Shown one piece after another: positions 9,701 to 17,066 of a DNA stretch of 26,522 nucleotides. The position numbers and the translations under genes are program-made. This DNA is from an uncultured Pirellulaceae bacterium (lineage in GTDB: Bacteria; Planctomycetota; Planctomycetia; Pirellulales; Pirellulaceae): assembly GCA_947258905.1 (NCBI GenBank), contig CAMYKF010000118.1, positions 1-26,522 on the forward strand, written 5' to 3'. The first letter of the stretch is position 1; the number at the start of each line of letters is the position of its first letter. Under the pieces are notes generated by a model. It had not been told where the DNA came from. It saw only the letters and a program-made list of their open reading frames with translations, and ran no database searches.

Positions 9701-10772
9701 CAGCGCCAAACGGCTGCTGCCGTGTTTCGGCTTCCTGCAGCAATCGTTGGCGTTGGGGATCCTCCAGACGCGACAGCAGGTCTGCATAAAACTGGTCGCG
9801 ATACCGGGCAATTTTTGGCATCAGCCCGGCCAGCGTGACGGTCGAATCATGGGCACCGGGACCCCACCCGCAAATCCCGGCCGCCATCAGGATCGTGCCG
9901 GCCAATACCGAACCGGCTTCCAGCACAAGTTCGTTGCGGGGCAAGTCCGGTGTATCGGCAATTCGGGAAGTCAGTGCATCCAGTGTGACCTGGTGAATGA
10001 CAAACCGGCGGTAGCGGCCCTGATTGTCGATATGGTGCTCGTCCCACTGCCCAAAGTGATGGTTGGGCCGCTTGTTCACCGGGTGGTCGAAGTCGAATGA
10101 TCGGGGATCAACGGCCAGTTCGTCCAGCAAATCCGGATGGAACTGGGCATCATCCAGCAATTGTGGATCCGTCTGGTACAGCAATTCAATCGCGCACTGG
10201 ATCACCTCGTGACACGGGCCGTCCGCCACGCCGGCACCACGAATGTAAAGCGGAATCGGCCGCACCCACTCGTGTTCACAGGGTTCGATTTTTTGCGATT
10301 CCAGTACTGCCACGGGCCGGTGGCCGATGAAGTCATTCAGGCGAGCCACTACCTGCCGCGCCAGATGGTCGGGTGGGCCATCGAGCCCGGATTGCAGGAC
10401 GAGTTCGAATACGCGACCGATAAAAAACGCATTGAACAATGACTCGGGACTGCGGTGAAACAACAGGTCGCGATGGTGAACCAGATAATGTGGCAACACA
10501 TGCTGAAAAGTCAGCTTGAGCGCGGTTTTGGCCTGACTGGCATCGGCAAAGGCCGGGTTGTCCTGCTCGGCCACTTGCAGACTTTCCTCCAGCAATTGAT
10601 GCACCGATTCATACACCGGGTCCCCGTCTGCGGGGTCGTCAACGGCCGCGAACAACCCGTTGAGCGAACCCAGCATGGCCGGGTCTTCGGCGCCCGAGGA
10701 GAAATTTAGATAACCCAGGACGCGTTCCACACGCTGCTGGTCGTCGGATTGCAAGCGGGCCGGGCTGCTCAT
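6747..10772 (-). CDS. Large protein of unknown function (1341 residues)
   Basis: I do not recognise a family. The frame is long, unbroken and clearly coding. The sequence is rich in Leu, Ala, Gln, Asp and Glu and reads as mostly alpha-helical. It has no signal peptide and only one weakly hydrophobic stretch (GSVLAGTILMAAGICGWG), so it is probably cytoplasmic. Distinctive segments are a His/Asn/Trp-rich stretch (RPNHHFGQWDEHHIDNQGRY), an acidic linker (PLDDDEEDLYRAAYQDM) and an Ala/Glu-rich linker (AEPAAAEAAEAAEE) that divide it into at least three blocks. Translation most likely starts at the ATG 10772-10770, because GGAAGGGG ends 8 bases before it. A GTG two codons upstream is too close to that site. 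It is transcribed alone, divergent from a secreted-protein gene and convergent with ugd. A scaffold or multi-repeat role is only a guess. Confidence 0.85.
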   Translation of the reverse strand: MSSPARLQSDDQQRVERVLGYLNFSSGAEDPAMLGSLNGLFAAVDDPADGDPVYESVHQLLEESLQVAEQDNPAFADASQAKTALKLTFQHVLPHYLVHHRDLLFHRSPESLFNAFFIGRVFELVLQSGLDGPPDHLARQVVARLNDFIGHRPVAVLESQKIEPCEHEWVRPIPLYIRGAGVADGPCHEVIQCAIELLYQTDPQLLDDAQFHPDLLDELAVDPRSFDFDHPVNKRPNHHFGQWDEHHIDNQGRYRRFVIHQVTLDALTSRIADTPDLPRNELVLEAGSVLAGTILMAAGICGWGPGAHDSTVTLAGLMPKIARYRDQFYADLLSRLEDPQRQRLLQEAETRQQPFGAARQHLNRQLARYRAFQMVHVHLALIFSRMGYDQAAIRHANILPVASARMLCQLECLMHTGYQALEQSDLPLASESLPRLFDYLQRAVGCGAIIDPWNIIGFDANYNLFAGTDSSVRDHRADELVQLMEQLFCFASQVWIAAQAADQQDISERVKNNFREIVDWWHKFAVHEVSSVESANADEIYGATRDVASLLNQWHKTGAQSGNVQFWAAHAQSFQSPRAYILAIGCLIDRRDFVTSMALLIHWLTQCETIPLQQTTGSFQSLVLEWISRQRALVAEEPSEEAYVEMWRRIRKFCDYVEANAGDFWNVPRFGLNSRGKSNGPTTAGDHLAGPLDDDEEDLYRAAYQDMVFRESADDGFDGAVFDGGGKPSEENIQAEFQRIADRLEFLQALAEYWVEAAMFVNGLTEPCLQGDQHDEFLARQSRKIEDWQRQAQSNCRQIDELIRSIQKYRLPQPDGSVDSLVDYDRQRLFKEMMLDQAINLRVDTTSAARLLAAISRPGGQPPVSAEPAAAEAAEAAEERLWISILSAVLRSDQQLLSRDLPDLMTLLADKPLLYVPLSKGGDPLQIVSTRVRQCMIEQLLDSLPRLGRFTETRELIHLALMMERNQSVRQGAVTEFDELFRVGYTAMVEALIEAARRDAALAAAEDEASSTEPRDDSQNALFDCLEMLAESMLMLWLSHSQTLRLSVLEKVRDDTAWQQLVTFIDQFGEDIFTQQFLNLANIRAILHQGVETWLNRVEEEGSDEIGLRFVAEINRGYSRNDAIRHLTWVLEAIIENFNEYRDYNCTTTQSDNGRLLFVLLDFLRLRYSYDRVCWNLKPVIWAHESLVRFGENAVARLWRRLLAKRVNPEADKLIDKLQDLQERYSIQMATVSQRLNERFVHPMHVDRLISLVPSAMHDADPEAARRSFEMIENYAESLTQQPIGVGFELPGWITALQQEVESTAESVFAQGTETASSLVGESTTGLDALREQLQQMPRRR

Positions 10773-11201
10773 GGGCACAACCCCTTCCGGGCAGCCATGG
10801 GGTCACACGGCAATTCGATCAACCTGACTTCTGCGACCCGAATTACCATCAATGCTGTTCCCGACAAATCATCCCCGCAAATCTCGCCCACCTGAAAACG
10901 CTGCTGGTGGCAATGTCAGCGCGAGGCGAACAGACCATGGTACGAAATGCCCGTTTGAGTGGTCTATGGGGCGTCACAGGCCGGCTTCGCGACGGACCAG
11001 TGTCGCCCGGGTGCAGGCAGATTTGGACCAGCAAATCACTTCCAAACCCCGAGGAATTTGCATTTTGTTGCAGCCACGCGAAGAAATCGGGCGGTAGCTG
11101 TAACAACTTCCAGAATTCCACGCTGTCAAAGGCTGATCACATTTGGGTGCCCTGAGCGGCCTCAGCCTGACAATCTTTTACGCGAAACGAGGGAGAAAAC
11201 A
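10773..11201. other. Intergenic region between divergent genes
   Basis: This spacer is 429 bases long. A short hairpin CTGAG-CGGC-CTCAG and the ribosome site of the downstream gene (AGGGAG, 11190-11195) are the only structured elements I can see. A minus-strand frame of 90 codons (10849-11121) has no ribosome site and no motif I recognise. The plus-strand frame continuing upstream of the next gene has no signal peptide or start support. I make no gene call here. Confidence 0.5.
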
Positions 11202-12026
11202 ATGTTTAGACTGGCTCTTGGCCTCGCCTTATTCACCGTTATTCAATCGGCCGTGGCTTTCGGTAACGACGTTGAAGTGTATTACAGCAATGGTGATGTC
11301 ATTGTCAAAGGTGACGCCGACGGAAATGACATCGAAATTCGCAGACTCCATTTGTCCGTTCATCAATTTCGAGGTTTGAACGGAACGACCATCAACGGTT
11401 CTTCGGATCCGGTCATTCTTCCGATTCAGGATGACTTGCGAATCTGGATGTACGAAGGTGATGACCTGGTCGATATTCGCAGTCTGTATCTGAGAGGCAC
11501 GTCTCACGCTGACCTGGTTGTCGAATTGGGATCCGACCACGATGTATTTTCATTGCGGAATGGTAGCGTCAGAAGAGATGTGACCATTACTGATCGGGAT
11601 ATCTATCGAGGGAACGACAAGATCACCGTAGGGGAGTGCAGCGTTGGAGATACTCTCGACATCAATACTCAGGGCATTGCCGACATCCGAGTGTTCTATA
11701 ACGATTGTAGATTCCTCTTCATTGATTCTGGTCACTTCGGCGACGACTTTGTCAGTCTTGTGGCAAACGAAGCGATTAGTTGGGTAATCGATACATCCAA
11801 TGAAGACGACCACATGGTTTTTATCGGGAACCATATGACGTCCAATGCTCGAATCAACCTTCATGATGGCAATGACTCAATTCAATATAGCTCCAATGGA
11901 TTTTCGGGATACATCCTCAGTATTGACGGCGGAGCTGGAACCGATACCGGAAGCAGGTTGCCGCGGAGCAGCGACGCGATATTTGGCTTTTTGGGGGGGA
12001 CCATTCGAGTTATGAACTTAGAGTGA
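11202..12026 (+). CDS. Secreted protein with acidic GDD/GND repeats, probable beta-solenoid
   Basis: The 274-residue product begins with a signal peptide (MFRLALGLALFTVIQSAVAFG). The ATG at 11202 is chosen over an upstream extension because AGGGAG lies 6 bases before it and the signal peptide starts there. The mature part repeats an acidic turn followed by alternating hydrophobics: GDDLVDIRS, GSDHDVFSL, GNDKITV, GDDFVSLV, EDDHMVFIG, GNDSIQYS. This is the look of stacked beta-strand (solenoid) surface proteins, possibly calcium-binding. The repeats are looser than true RTX nonapeptides. Two hand-counted 60-base rows inside the gene are 43 and 47 % GC, while a row in the next gene is 70 %, so its composition stands out. 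A strong terminator follows. The function is unknown. Confidence 0.8.
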   Translation: MFRLALGLALFTVIQSAVAFGNDVEVYYSNGDVIVKGDADGNDIEIRRLHLSVHQFRGLNGTTINGSSDPVILPIQDDLRIWMYEGDDLVDIRSLYLRGTSHADLVVELGSDHDVFSLRNGSVRRDVTITDRDIYRGNDKITVGECSVGDTLDINTQGIADIRVFYNDCRFLFIDSGHFGDDFVSLVANEAISWVIDTSNEDDHMVFIGNHMTSNARINLHDGNDSIQYSSNGFSGYILSIDGGAGTDTGSRLPRSSDAIFGFLGGTIRVMNLE

Positions 12027-12123
12027 CAACCACGAGTGGGTTTGCCCCAATAGCATGAGCCTCAATTTGGCTTAAGGACATCCATCGTCGGCGCATCGAA
12101 TCTTCTTCTTTTCGCCAGGTCTC

Positions 12124-12159
12124 AAGGCTCGCCATTCATTGGATGGCGAGCCTTTTTTT
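12124..12159 (+). terminator. Rho-independent terminator after the GDD-repeat protein gene
   Basis: AGGCTCGCCAT (12125-12135) pairs perfectly with ATGGCGAGCCT (12143-12153) around a 7-base loop, and A12124 extends the stem. Seven T follow directly (12153-12159). It lies about 100 bases past the stop codon at 12026. Confidence 0.9.
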
Positions 12160-12227
12160 GTTGCCGGGCGATTCCGGCGTTTCAAGCGTTATGGAATAAC
12201 AAAATCCAATCTGGTGATCAGGTAGTT

Positions 12228-12283
12228 GACGAGGCCACGAGTCCCTCCCGTTACTGGTTGAAAACAGGACTCGTCGCCTCGTC
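12228..12283. repeat. 17-bp inverted repeat with one mismatch
   Basis: GACGAGGCCACGAGTCC (12228-12244) and GGACTCGTCGCCTCGTC (12267-12283) are reverse complements at 16 of 17 positions, separated by 22 bases. There is no T-run, so it is not a simple terminator. It may be a copy of a dispersed palindromic element or an RNA structure ahead of the PQQ-like gene. Confidence 0.6.
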
Positions 12284-12511
12284 CACTCCGCAGAAAACAA
12301 TCGTTCACGGCCTCCTCGCTCGCATGGCGGACGCCGGGGCCAGCTGGCAGGGCAGAAAGGTCCGTTTTTGAGGGTTGCAACGGTCCGTGCGGAATCGCCT
12401 GAAATCACCGTCTGCCAGCCCCCCTGAACCGAAAATAAAAATGACATGCCTCGGCATTGCAGGTAAAATTGAGACTGATTATCGATCCGCCATACGGAGC
12501 AGGGCAAACCC

Positions 12512-14164
12512 ATGAAAACGACTATCATTCCAACACCGTTACGCTTGTCGGGGTTGCTGGCACTGGCTTTCATGCTGGTGTTTTCCGCCATGGTTAACAC
12601 CTCCGAGGTGGCCGCCGTCGACGTGCGGGATGATGTGGCCCGGCAAGCCGGATTGACCGTGATGTGGCAGACCCAGCTGCAACATGATCCCACCCGGGAT
12701 CACATCGTGGACATGGTGTTGCACGTCCATGACGACAAGGCGATGTCGTACTACGAGATTCGCTACGGAGCGATTCGCGAAACGGTCTCCTTCGACGACC
12801 TGAATCCCCGTGGCGTGGCCTTTCGTGATCTGTATTCGGACGATCCCGGCCGTGGCGCCCGAGAGTGGGCCGAATTGCGCAAGGAAGTCCTCGAGGCCGA
12901 AGGGCATTCCGATGTGACGATTGAACTGATCACGGTGCCCCGCACCACGATTTATTCGCTTTCCGGCTCGGGCGGCATCCACGCCATTGATGCGGAGACC
13001 GGGGCGACCCGCTGGACGGCTCGTGTGGGCGATCCCATGGCGCCGACCTTTGGACTGGCTGCCAACAACACCCGTGTCATTGCAGTGCGTGGTTCCAAGG
13101 TTTATTGCCTGGATGCCATGACGGGCCTGGATATCTGGACCCGCTCGACGAAGTATGCTCCCGGTGGCGGGGTGGCCATGTCCGATACGTTTGCCTATGT
13201 GACTTCCATCGAAGGTCATTTGCAGATGTTCCCCCTGAACTCCACGGGCTTGCCCGAACGATTCTTCGCTTCCAGCGGACCGGCCACGTACGATCCTACG
13301 GTGACGCCGGAGACCGTTTCCTGGTCGACCGAACGCGGCTTTTACAATGTGTCCCGCAGCACAGTCGCTTCACTCATGTACCGCATGGAAACGGAGGACG
13401 AGTTTCAGGCACCTGGGACCAGCGTGGGAAATAATCTGGTTGCCAACTCCACCAATGGCAGCGTCTACGCAATTGATGAATTGCGGGGCAGCCTGGTGTG
13501 GGACTTTGCCGTAGGTGAACGACTCGACAAACAACCCATTTCCATTGGCAACAACACCGTGCTGGTTATCACCGCACTCAACAACCTGGTGGCGCTGGAC
13601 GGCAACACGGGCGATATCGCAACAGGCTGGCCGAAACGGGTCGTGCATATCTCTGAATACGTGGGTGCCAGCCAGAACATCCTGTACTTCCTGGATCCCA
13701 CCGGGCAGTTGGTGGGATTGCGGCGCGATTCAGGCAGTCGCGTGGTATCTGCCCCTGTCGGTGACCGGGTGCCCATTGCCAATGAGCGCACGGACCGGCT
13801 GTATCTGGCCGATGCCGCAGGATCCCTGATCTGCATGCGGGAACTGGCCAATTTCAATCCGGTCATTCACGGCGATGATTTTGCGATCGGGCAGGTGGAA
13901 ACGGAACCTCAGGAAACCGAACAGCCCGCCAAACCAGCCGAGACCCGGGACCCCTTTGGCGTGCCCGATGCGGACGATCCGTTTGCCGATCCGGGTGCGT
14001 CGGCGGATCCTTTTGGTGATCCGGCCCCGGCACCGTCGGGCGATATGGACGAAGACGATCCCTTTGCCGACGAAGACGACCCCTTTGGCGAAGAGAAAAA
14101 GGACGAGGACGATAAATCCGGCGACAACAAACCCGACAACCCGTTCGGCGATGATGGCCGGTAG
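12512..14164 (+). CDS. PQQ-type beta-propeller repeat protein with DPF-rich acidic tail
   Basis: The 550-residue product starts with a hydrophobic signal or anchor (about 11-35) and probably acts outside the cytoplasm. From about 160 it has PQQ-like propeller blades with the xVxALDxxTGxxxW pattern: GGIHAIDAETGATRWTARVG, SKVYCLDAMTGLDIWTRST, GSVYAIDELRGSLVWDFAVG and NNLVALDGNTGDIATGW. The dehydrogenase active-site features are not evident, so a structural or binding role (as in BamB-like propellers) is as likely as an enzyme. Residues 480-550 are acidic and low-complexity with six DPF/NPF motifs (DPFGVP, DPFADPG, DPFGDP, DPFADE, DPFGEE, NPFGDD). It is transcribed alone, with its own terminator 30 bases downstream. 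Confidence 0.85.
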   Translation: MKTTIIPTPLRLSGLLALAFMLVFSAMVNTSEVAAVDVRDDVARQAGLTVMWQTQLQHDPTRDHIVDMVLHVHDDKAMSYYEIRYGAIRETVSFDDLNPRGVAFRDLYSDDPGRGAREWAELRKEVLEAEGHSDVTIELITVPRTTIYSLSGSGGIHAIDAETGATRWTARVGDPMAPTFGLAANNTRVIAVRGSKVYCLDAMTGLDIWTRSTKYAPGGGVAMSDTFAYVTSIEGHLQMFPLNSTGLPERFFASSGPATYDPTVTPETVSWSTERGFYNVSRSTVASLMYRMETEDEFQAPGTSVGNNLVANSTNGSVYAIDELRGSLVWDFAVGERLDKQPISIGNNTVLVITALNNLVALDGNTGDIATGWPKRVVHISEYVGASQNILYFLDPTGQLVGLRRDSGSRVVSAPVGDRVPIANERTDRLYLADAAGSLICMRELANFNPVIHGDDFAIGQVETEPQETEQPAKPAETRDPFGVPDADDPFADPGASADPFGDPAPAPSGDMDEDDPFADEDDPFGEEKKDEDDKSGDNKPDNPFGDDGR

Positions 14165-14195
14165 CCTTGGCCGCCAGCCCTCATATCCATCATCG

Positions 14196-14226
14196 AGCGA
14201 CGTGTGTCCAACACGTCGCTTTTTTT
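14196..14226 (+). terminator. Rho-independent terminator after the PQQ-like protein gene
   Basis: AGCGACGTGT (14196-14205), a 5-base loop and ACACGTCGCT (14211-14220) form a perfect 10-bp stem, followed by seven T (14220-14226). It separates the PQQ-like gene from purH. Confidence 0.92.
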
Positions 14227-14345
14227 ATGCCCGCCGGGTTCGTTCAGTCTGCTGTGGCGTGTCAACCACTTGACCGGCTCGTTGCCAGGTTTACAAAGGA
14301 TCGCTGCATTGTATCCCGCTCCCCTTACGGCAACGGATTCCAAAA

Positions 14346-15959
14346 GTGAACGAACCAGCAACGGCTACCCAAGTGAACGAAACCTCCAGCACGACGTTGG
14401 CTCGCGCCATCATCAGCGTTAGCGACAAGACCGGCTTGACCGAATTCGCCACCGCGCTGGTGAAGTCAGGCGTGGAGATCTACAGCACCGGCGGCACCGC
14501 GCGGCATTTGACCGATGCCGGCTTGTCCGTCCATGACGTCGCCGACTATACCGGCTTTCCCGAAATGATGGACGGGCGCGTCAAAACCCTGCATCCAAAG
14601 ATCTTTGGCGGCATCTTGTGCCGGCGGAATCTGGCGGCAGATATGGAATCGGCGGCCGGGCACGGTATCGTGCCCTTCGATCTGGTTGTCGTGAATCTGT
14701 ATCCGTTTGCCCAAACTATCGCCCGCGAGGACTGTGATCGCGAGATGGCCATTGAGAACATCGATATCGGCGGTCCCAGTCTGGTACGGGCTGCTGCCAA
14801 GAACAGTGCGTTCGTGACGATTGCCACTTCGCCCGCTCAATATCCGGATATTTTGCAGGAACTGCACAAGAATGGTCACACCAGTGCCGCGTTGCGTTAC
14901 CGGTTGATGGCCGAGGCCTTTGAACACACGGCCGCCTACGACCGCATGATCGCCGATCACTTTGCCGGTTCATCCAGTGCGGATGCCAATGACCTGCTGC
15001 CACCGACCATGCAGCTGAATTTGTCACGCAGCATGAACTTGCGATACGGCGAAAACAGCCACCAGGTGGCTGCCCTGTATGCGCTGGCCAATGATAACAG
15101 ACCCAGTCTGGCGGCAGCACGACAACTGCACGGCAAGGAGCTGTCTTTCAATAACCTGCTGGATATCAACAGCGGCATCACCATGGCCAGCAGCTTTGCC
15201 GATCCGGCCTGCATCGTAATCAAGCACAACAATCCCTGTGGTGCTGCTGCCGGTGGAACGCTCCGCGACGTGTTTGATCGGGCGTTTCAGGGCGACCCCG
15301 TCAGCGCCTTTGGCTCGATTGTGGCCACCAATCGGGAAGTCGACGCGGCAACAGCCGCGTTTCTGGCTGCAGGTGAGTTCTTTGTGGAGTCAATCGTGGC
15401 CCCGGCCTTCTCGGACGAGGCGCTGGAGATTCTGACCACCAAACCAAAATGGAAAAAGAATGTGCGTCTGATTGCCTGTGAACTGGCTGATGTTGATGCC
15501 GTTCGCCTGGACATGCGACGAGTGCACGGAGGATTTCTGGTACAGCAAGCCGACGATTTGCTGGTCGATCCGTGGGACTGGAACGAGGCAACCGGGCTGG
15601 CGATGGCGGATGAACTGCAATCGGAACTGGCTTTTGCCTGGAATATGGTACGGTTCGTCAAGTCGAATGCCATTGTGCTGGGACGTGATCGGTCGTTGTG
15701 CGGTGTCGGTGCGGGACAAATGAGTCGCGTTGATGCCGTGCGAATTGCCATCGACAAGGCGGGATCGCGGGCGCGTGGCAGTGTGCTGGCCTCCGATGCG
15801 TTCTTTCCCTTTCCCGACTCGATCGAGATGGCAGCTCAGGCCGGCATCGCGGCCATCATTCAGCCAGGCGGATCGGTCAAGGACGAAGACGTGATCGCCG
15901 CTGCCCGCGAGCACGGGATTCCCATGCTGCTGACCGGTCGCCGACACTTTTTGCACTAA
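14346..15959 (+). CDS. purH: Bifunctional AICAR formyltransferase / IMP cyclohydrolase
   Basis: PurH performs the last two steps of de novo purine synthesis: formylation of AICAR with 10-formyl-tetrahydrofolate, then ring closure to IMP. At 537 residues it is slightly longer than usual. The N-terminal cyclohydrolase domain (about 20-215) has ISVSDKTGL, the STGGTA loop, the DGRVKTLHPKIFGGIL segment and NLYPF. The formyltransferase domain has the catalytic Lys-His pair K293-H294 in KHNNPCG, plus SNAIVLG, GAGQMSRVD, SDAFFPFPD and the C-terminal GRRHFLH. The proposed start is GTG 14346. A second GTG nine codons later is possible, and neither has a good ribosome site. No purine riboswitch is evident in the short leader. 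The downstream gene follows after 43 bases and is probably cotranscribed. Confidence 0.97.
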   Translation: MNEPATATQVNETSSTTLARAIISVSDKTGLTEFATALVKSGVEIYSTGGTARHLTDAGLSVHDVADYTGFPEMMDGRVKTLHPKIFGGILCRRNLAADMESAAGHGIVPFDLVVVNLYPFAQTIAREDCDREMAIENIDIGGPSLVRAAAKNSAFVTIATSPAQYPDILQELHKNGHTSAALRYRLMAEAFEHTAAYDRMIADHFAGSSSADANDLLPPTMQLNLSRSMNLRYGENSHQVAALYALANDNRPSLAAARQLHGKELSFNNLLDINSGITMASSFADPACIVIKHNNPCGAAAGGTLRDVFDRAFQGDPVSAFGSIVATNREVDAATAAFLAAGEFFVESIVAPAFSDEALEILTTKPKWKKNVRLIACELADVDAVRLDMRRVHGGFLVQQADDLLVDPWDWNEATGLAMADELQSELAFAWNMVRFVKSNAIVLGRDRSLCGVGAGQMSRVDAVRIAIDKAGSRARGSVLASDAFFPFPDSIEMAAQAGIAAIIQPGGSVKDEDVIAAAREHGIPMLLTGRRHFLH

Positions 15960-16002
15960 GCCCGCGTTCTCGACGGCCGCCGACGGCCGACGTCGCGATG
16001 CC

Positions 16003-16842
16003 ATGAAACGGCAAGTCGCCATTACCGGACCAACGCCCGAGTTTCTCCGCTGGTCCATTCGCCAGTTGTGTCCGTTACGCGCCGATACCGATCTGGCGTC
16101 CGTGGATCAAACCGAAAAGCGGCTGCGCGCGATACGCGCGGCAGGAACGGCTCGCCAGGCCGAAAGCGTGTATGAAGGAATCGCCTGCCGTCGCATCGAT
16201 GGTCAATGGAAGGGTTTTCGCATCGAGGAAGTATTTGGCTTGTGGGATGGAGAAGCGGTCGTGCAGGAAATGTGCGGCAGCTGTCCAGCCAACGTCGGGC
16301 CCGCGGATGTACCGCTGGCTGGCTGCCACGGCTGGCTCAGGCCGATTGACGACCAGCCATGGTCCCGGCACATCGAAGACACGCTGCACGAATCGCTGCG
16401 GCTGAACATAGAGCAACACTTTTTGCCGACTCGACCGGTGTGGTATGGACTGTGGGCGAGGGGTGAATTGAATTCCCGGCAGTTATCGATCCTGCATCAA
16501 GTGTTTTCGTGCCTGGACAAAAGCGACGTGGGCCGGTACGAGGAAGTGACCGCATTGTGTCGTGCCATCGATGTCTGTCTTGCGCACGGACAGTTGCTGG
16601 ACGTCGAGTTGATTCCGGCCGGACACAGCGACGGGTTGACCTGGACGATCCAGCCGCATTGCGATCGCTGCAAAGCAGCTTTTGGAACGGAGCAATCGGG
16701 ATGCCGGGTTTGTGGCAAGGCGGGACGAGGGCATCCCGAGATCAAACGCAAGGTTCTGGGGTTGCGACCGTGGGTCGACTTGTCCCAGGTGATCGGCAGC
16801 GATTGCTCCGCGTTTATTCAGCGTCACCATTTGGCTGATTGA
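16003..16842 (+). CDS. Zinc-ribbon-containing protein of unknown function
   Basis: I do not recognise a family for this 279-residue protein. It has no signal peptide or membrane helix. Paired cysteines occur at 91/94 (MCGSC) and, as a classic four-cysteine ribbon, at 220/223 and 234/237 (HCDRCKAAF ... GCRVCGKAG), followed by a basic stretch (HPEIKRKVLGLRPW) that could touch nucleic acid. The ATG at 16003 lies 43 bases after the purH stop, without a strong ribosome site. The tandem gene order suggests cotranscription with purH, but the sequence does not show a purine link. Confidence 0.8.
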   Translation: MKRQVAITGPTPEFLRWSIRQLCPLRADTDLASVDQTEKRLRAIRAAGTARQAESVYEGIACRRIDGQWKGFRIEEVFGLWDGEAVVQEMCGSCPANVGPADVPLAGCHGWLRPIDDQPWSRHIEDTLHESLRLNIEQHFLPTRPVWYGLWARGELNSRQLSILHQVFSCLDKSDVGRYEEVTALCRAIDVCLAHGQLLDVELIPAGHSDGLTWTIQPHCDRCKAAFGTEQSGCRVCGKAGRGHPEIKRKVLGLRPWVDLSQVIGSDCSAFIQRHHLAD

Positions 16843-16858
16843 GTGAGATGCTGAATGA

Positions 16859-16969
16859 GAATGCTGCGCCTAAGAGTAGGGCACGCTTAACGAATGCTGC
16901 GCTCAAGGATTTGCTGCGCTTAAGGATTTGCTGCGCCAAAAGCATGCTGCGTTGAATGCTGCGCTTAAA
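16859..16969. repeat. Degenerate tandem repeat, about 16-17 bp unit (GAATGCTGCGCTTAAG-like)
   Basis: Six units share the core TGCTGCG: 16859-16870, 16892-16907, 16908-16924, 16925-16941, 16942-16953 and 16954-16969. The three middle units abut exactly and read GA(A/T)T(T)GCTGCGC followed by C/T-rich AA(G/A). The array starts 16 bases after the stop of the zinc-ribbon gene. Units vary and there are no unique spacers, so this is not a CRISPR array. Confidence 0.75.
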
Positions 16970-17066
16970 AAAACGGGACCACACCCCGATGTGATTTGCA
17001 GGTTCAATGCGTGAGCGGGACACTGACCGCTGGCGGCTGCCGAATTGCAGCCGCGTGGAAACATTC

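Larger units (their letters stand above)
12027..12511. other. Intergenic region with terminator and inverted repeat
   Basis: This 485-base spacer holds the terminator of the upstream gene (12124-12159) and a long inverted repeat (12228-12283). Its last 90 bases are AT-rich and should contain the promoter of the PQQ-like gene, though I could not pick a convincing -35/-10 pair. AGGG at 12501-12504 serves the ATG at 12512. Confidence 0.6.

Noticed and set aside
10849..11121. A 90-codon minus-strand frame beginning MEFWKLLQLPPDFFAWLQQN
   Set aside because: The N-terminal part looks protein-like, but there is no ribosome site and the rest is Arg/Ser-rich without a pattern. It could be a decayed gene fragment but cannot be supported.
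11202..12026. True RTX calcium-binding toxin repeats
   Set aside because: The GDD/GND turns are spaced irregularly and lack the GGxGxDxUx nonapeptide; only a general acidic solenoid is supported.
12136..12693. A minus-strand frame of 185 codons crossing the terminator and the PQQ-gene start
   Set aside because: It runs through a strong terminator hairpin and the start of a well-supported gene, and has no family features.
14227..14345. Purine riboswitch ahead of purH
   Set aside because: The spacer after the terminator is about 120 bases and I could not find the three-way-junction core; only a weak TTTACA/TATCCC promoter-like pair is visible.
16859..16969. CRISPR array
   Set aside because: Units are degenerate and mostly abut without unique spacers; no cas gene is present.
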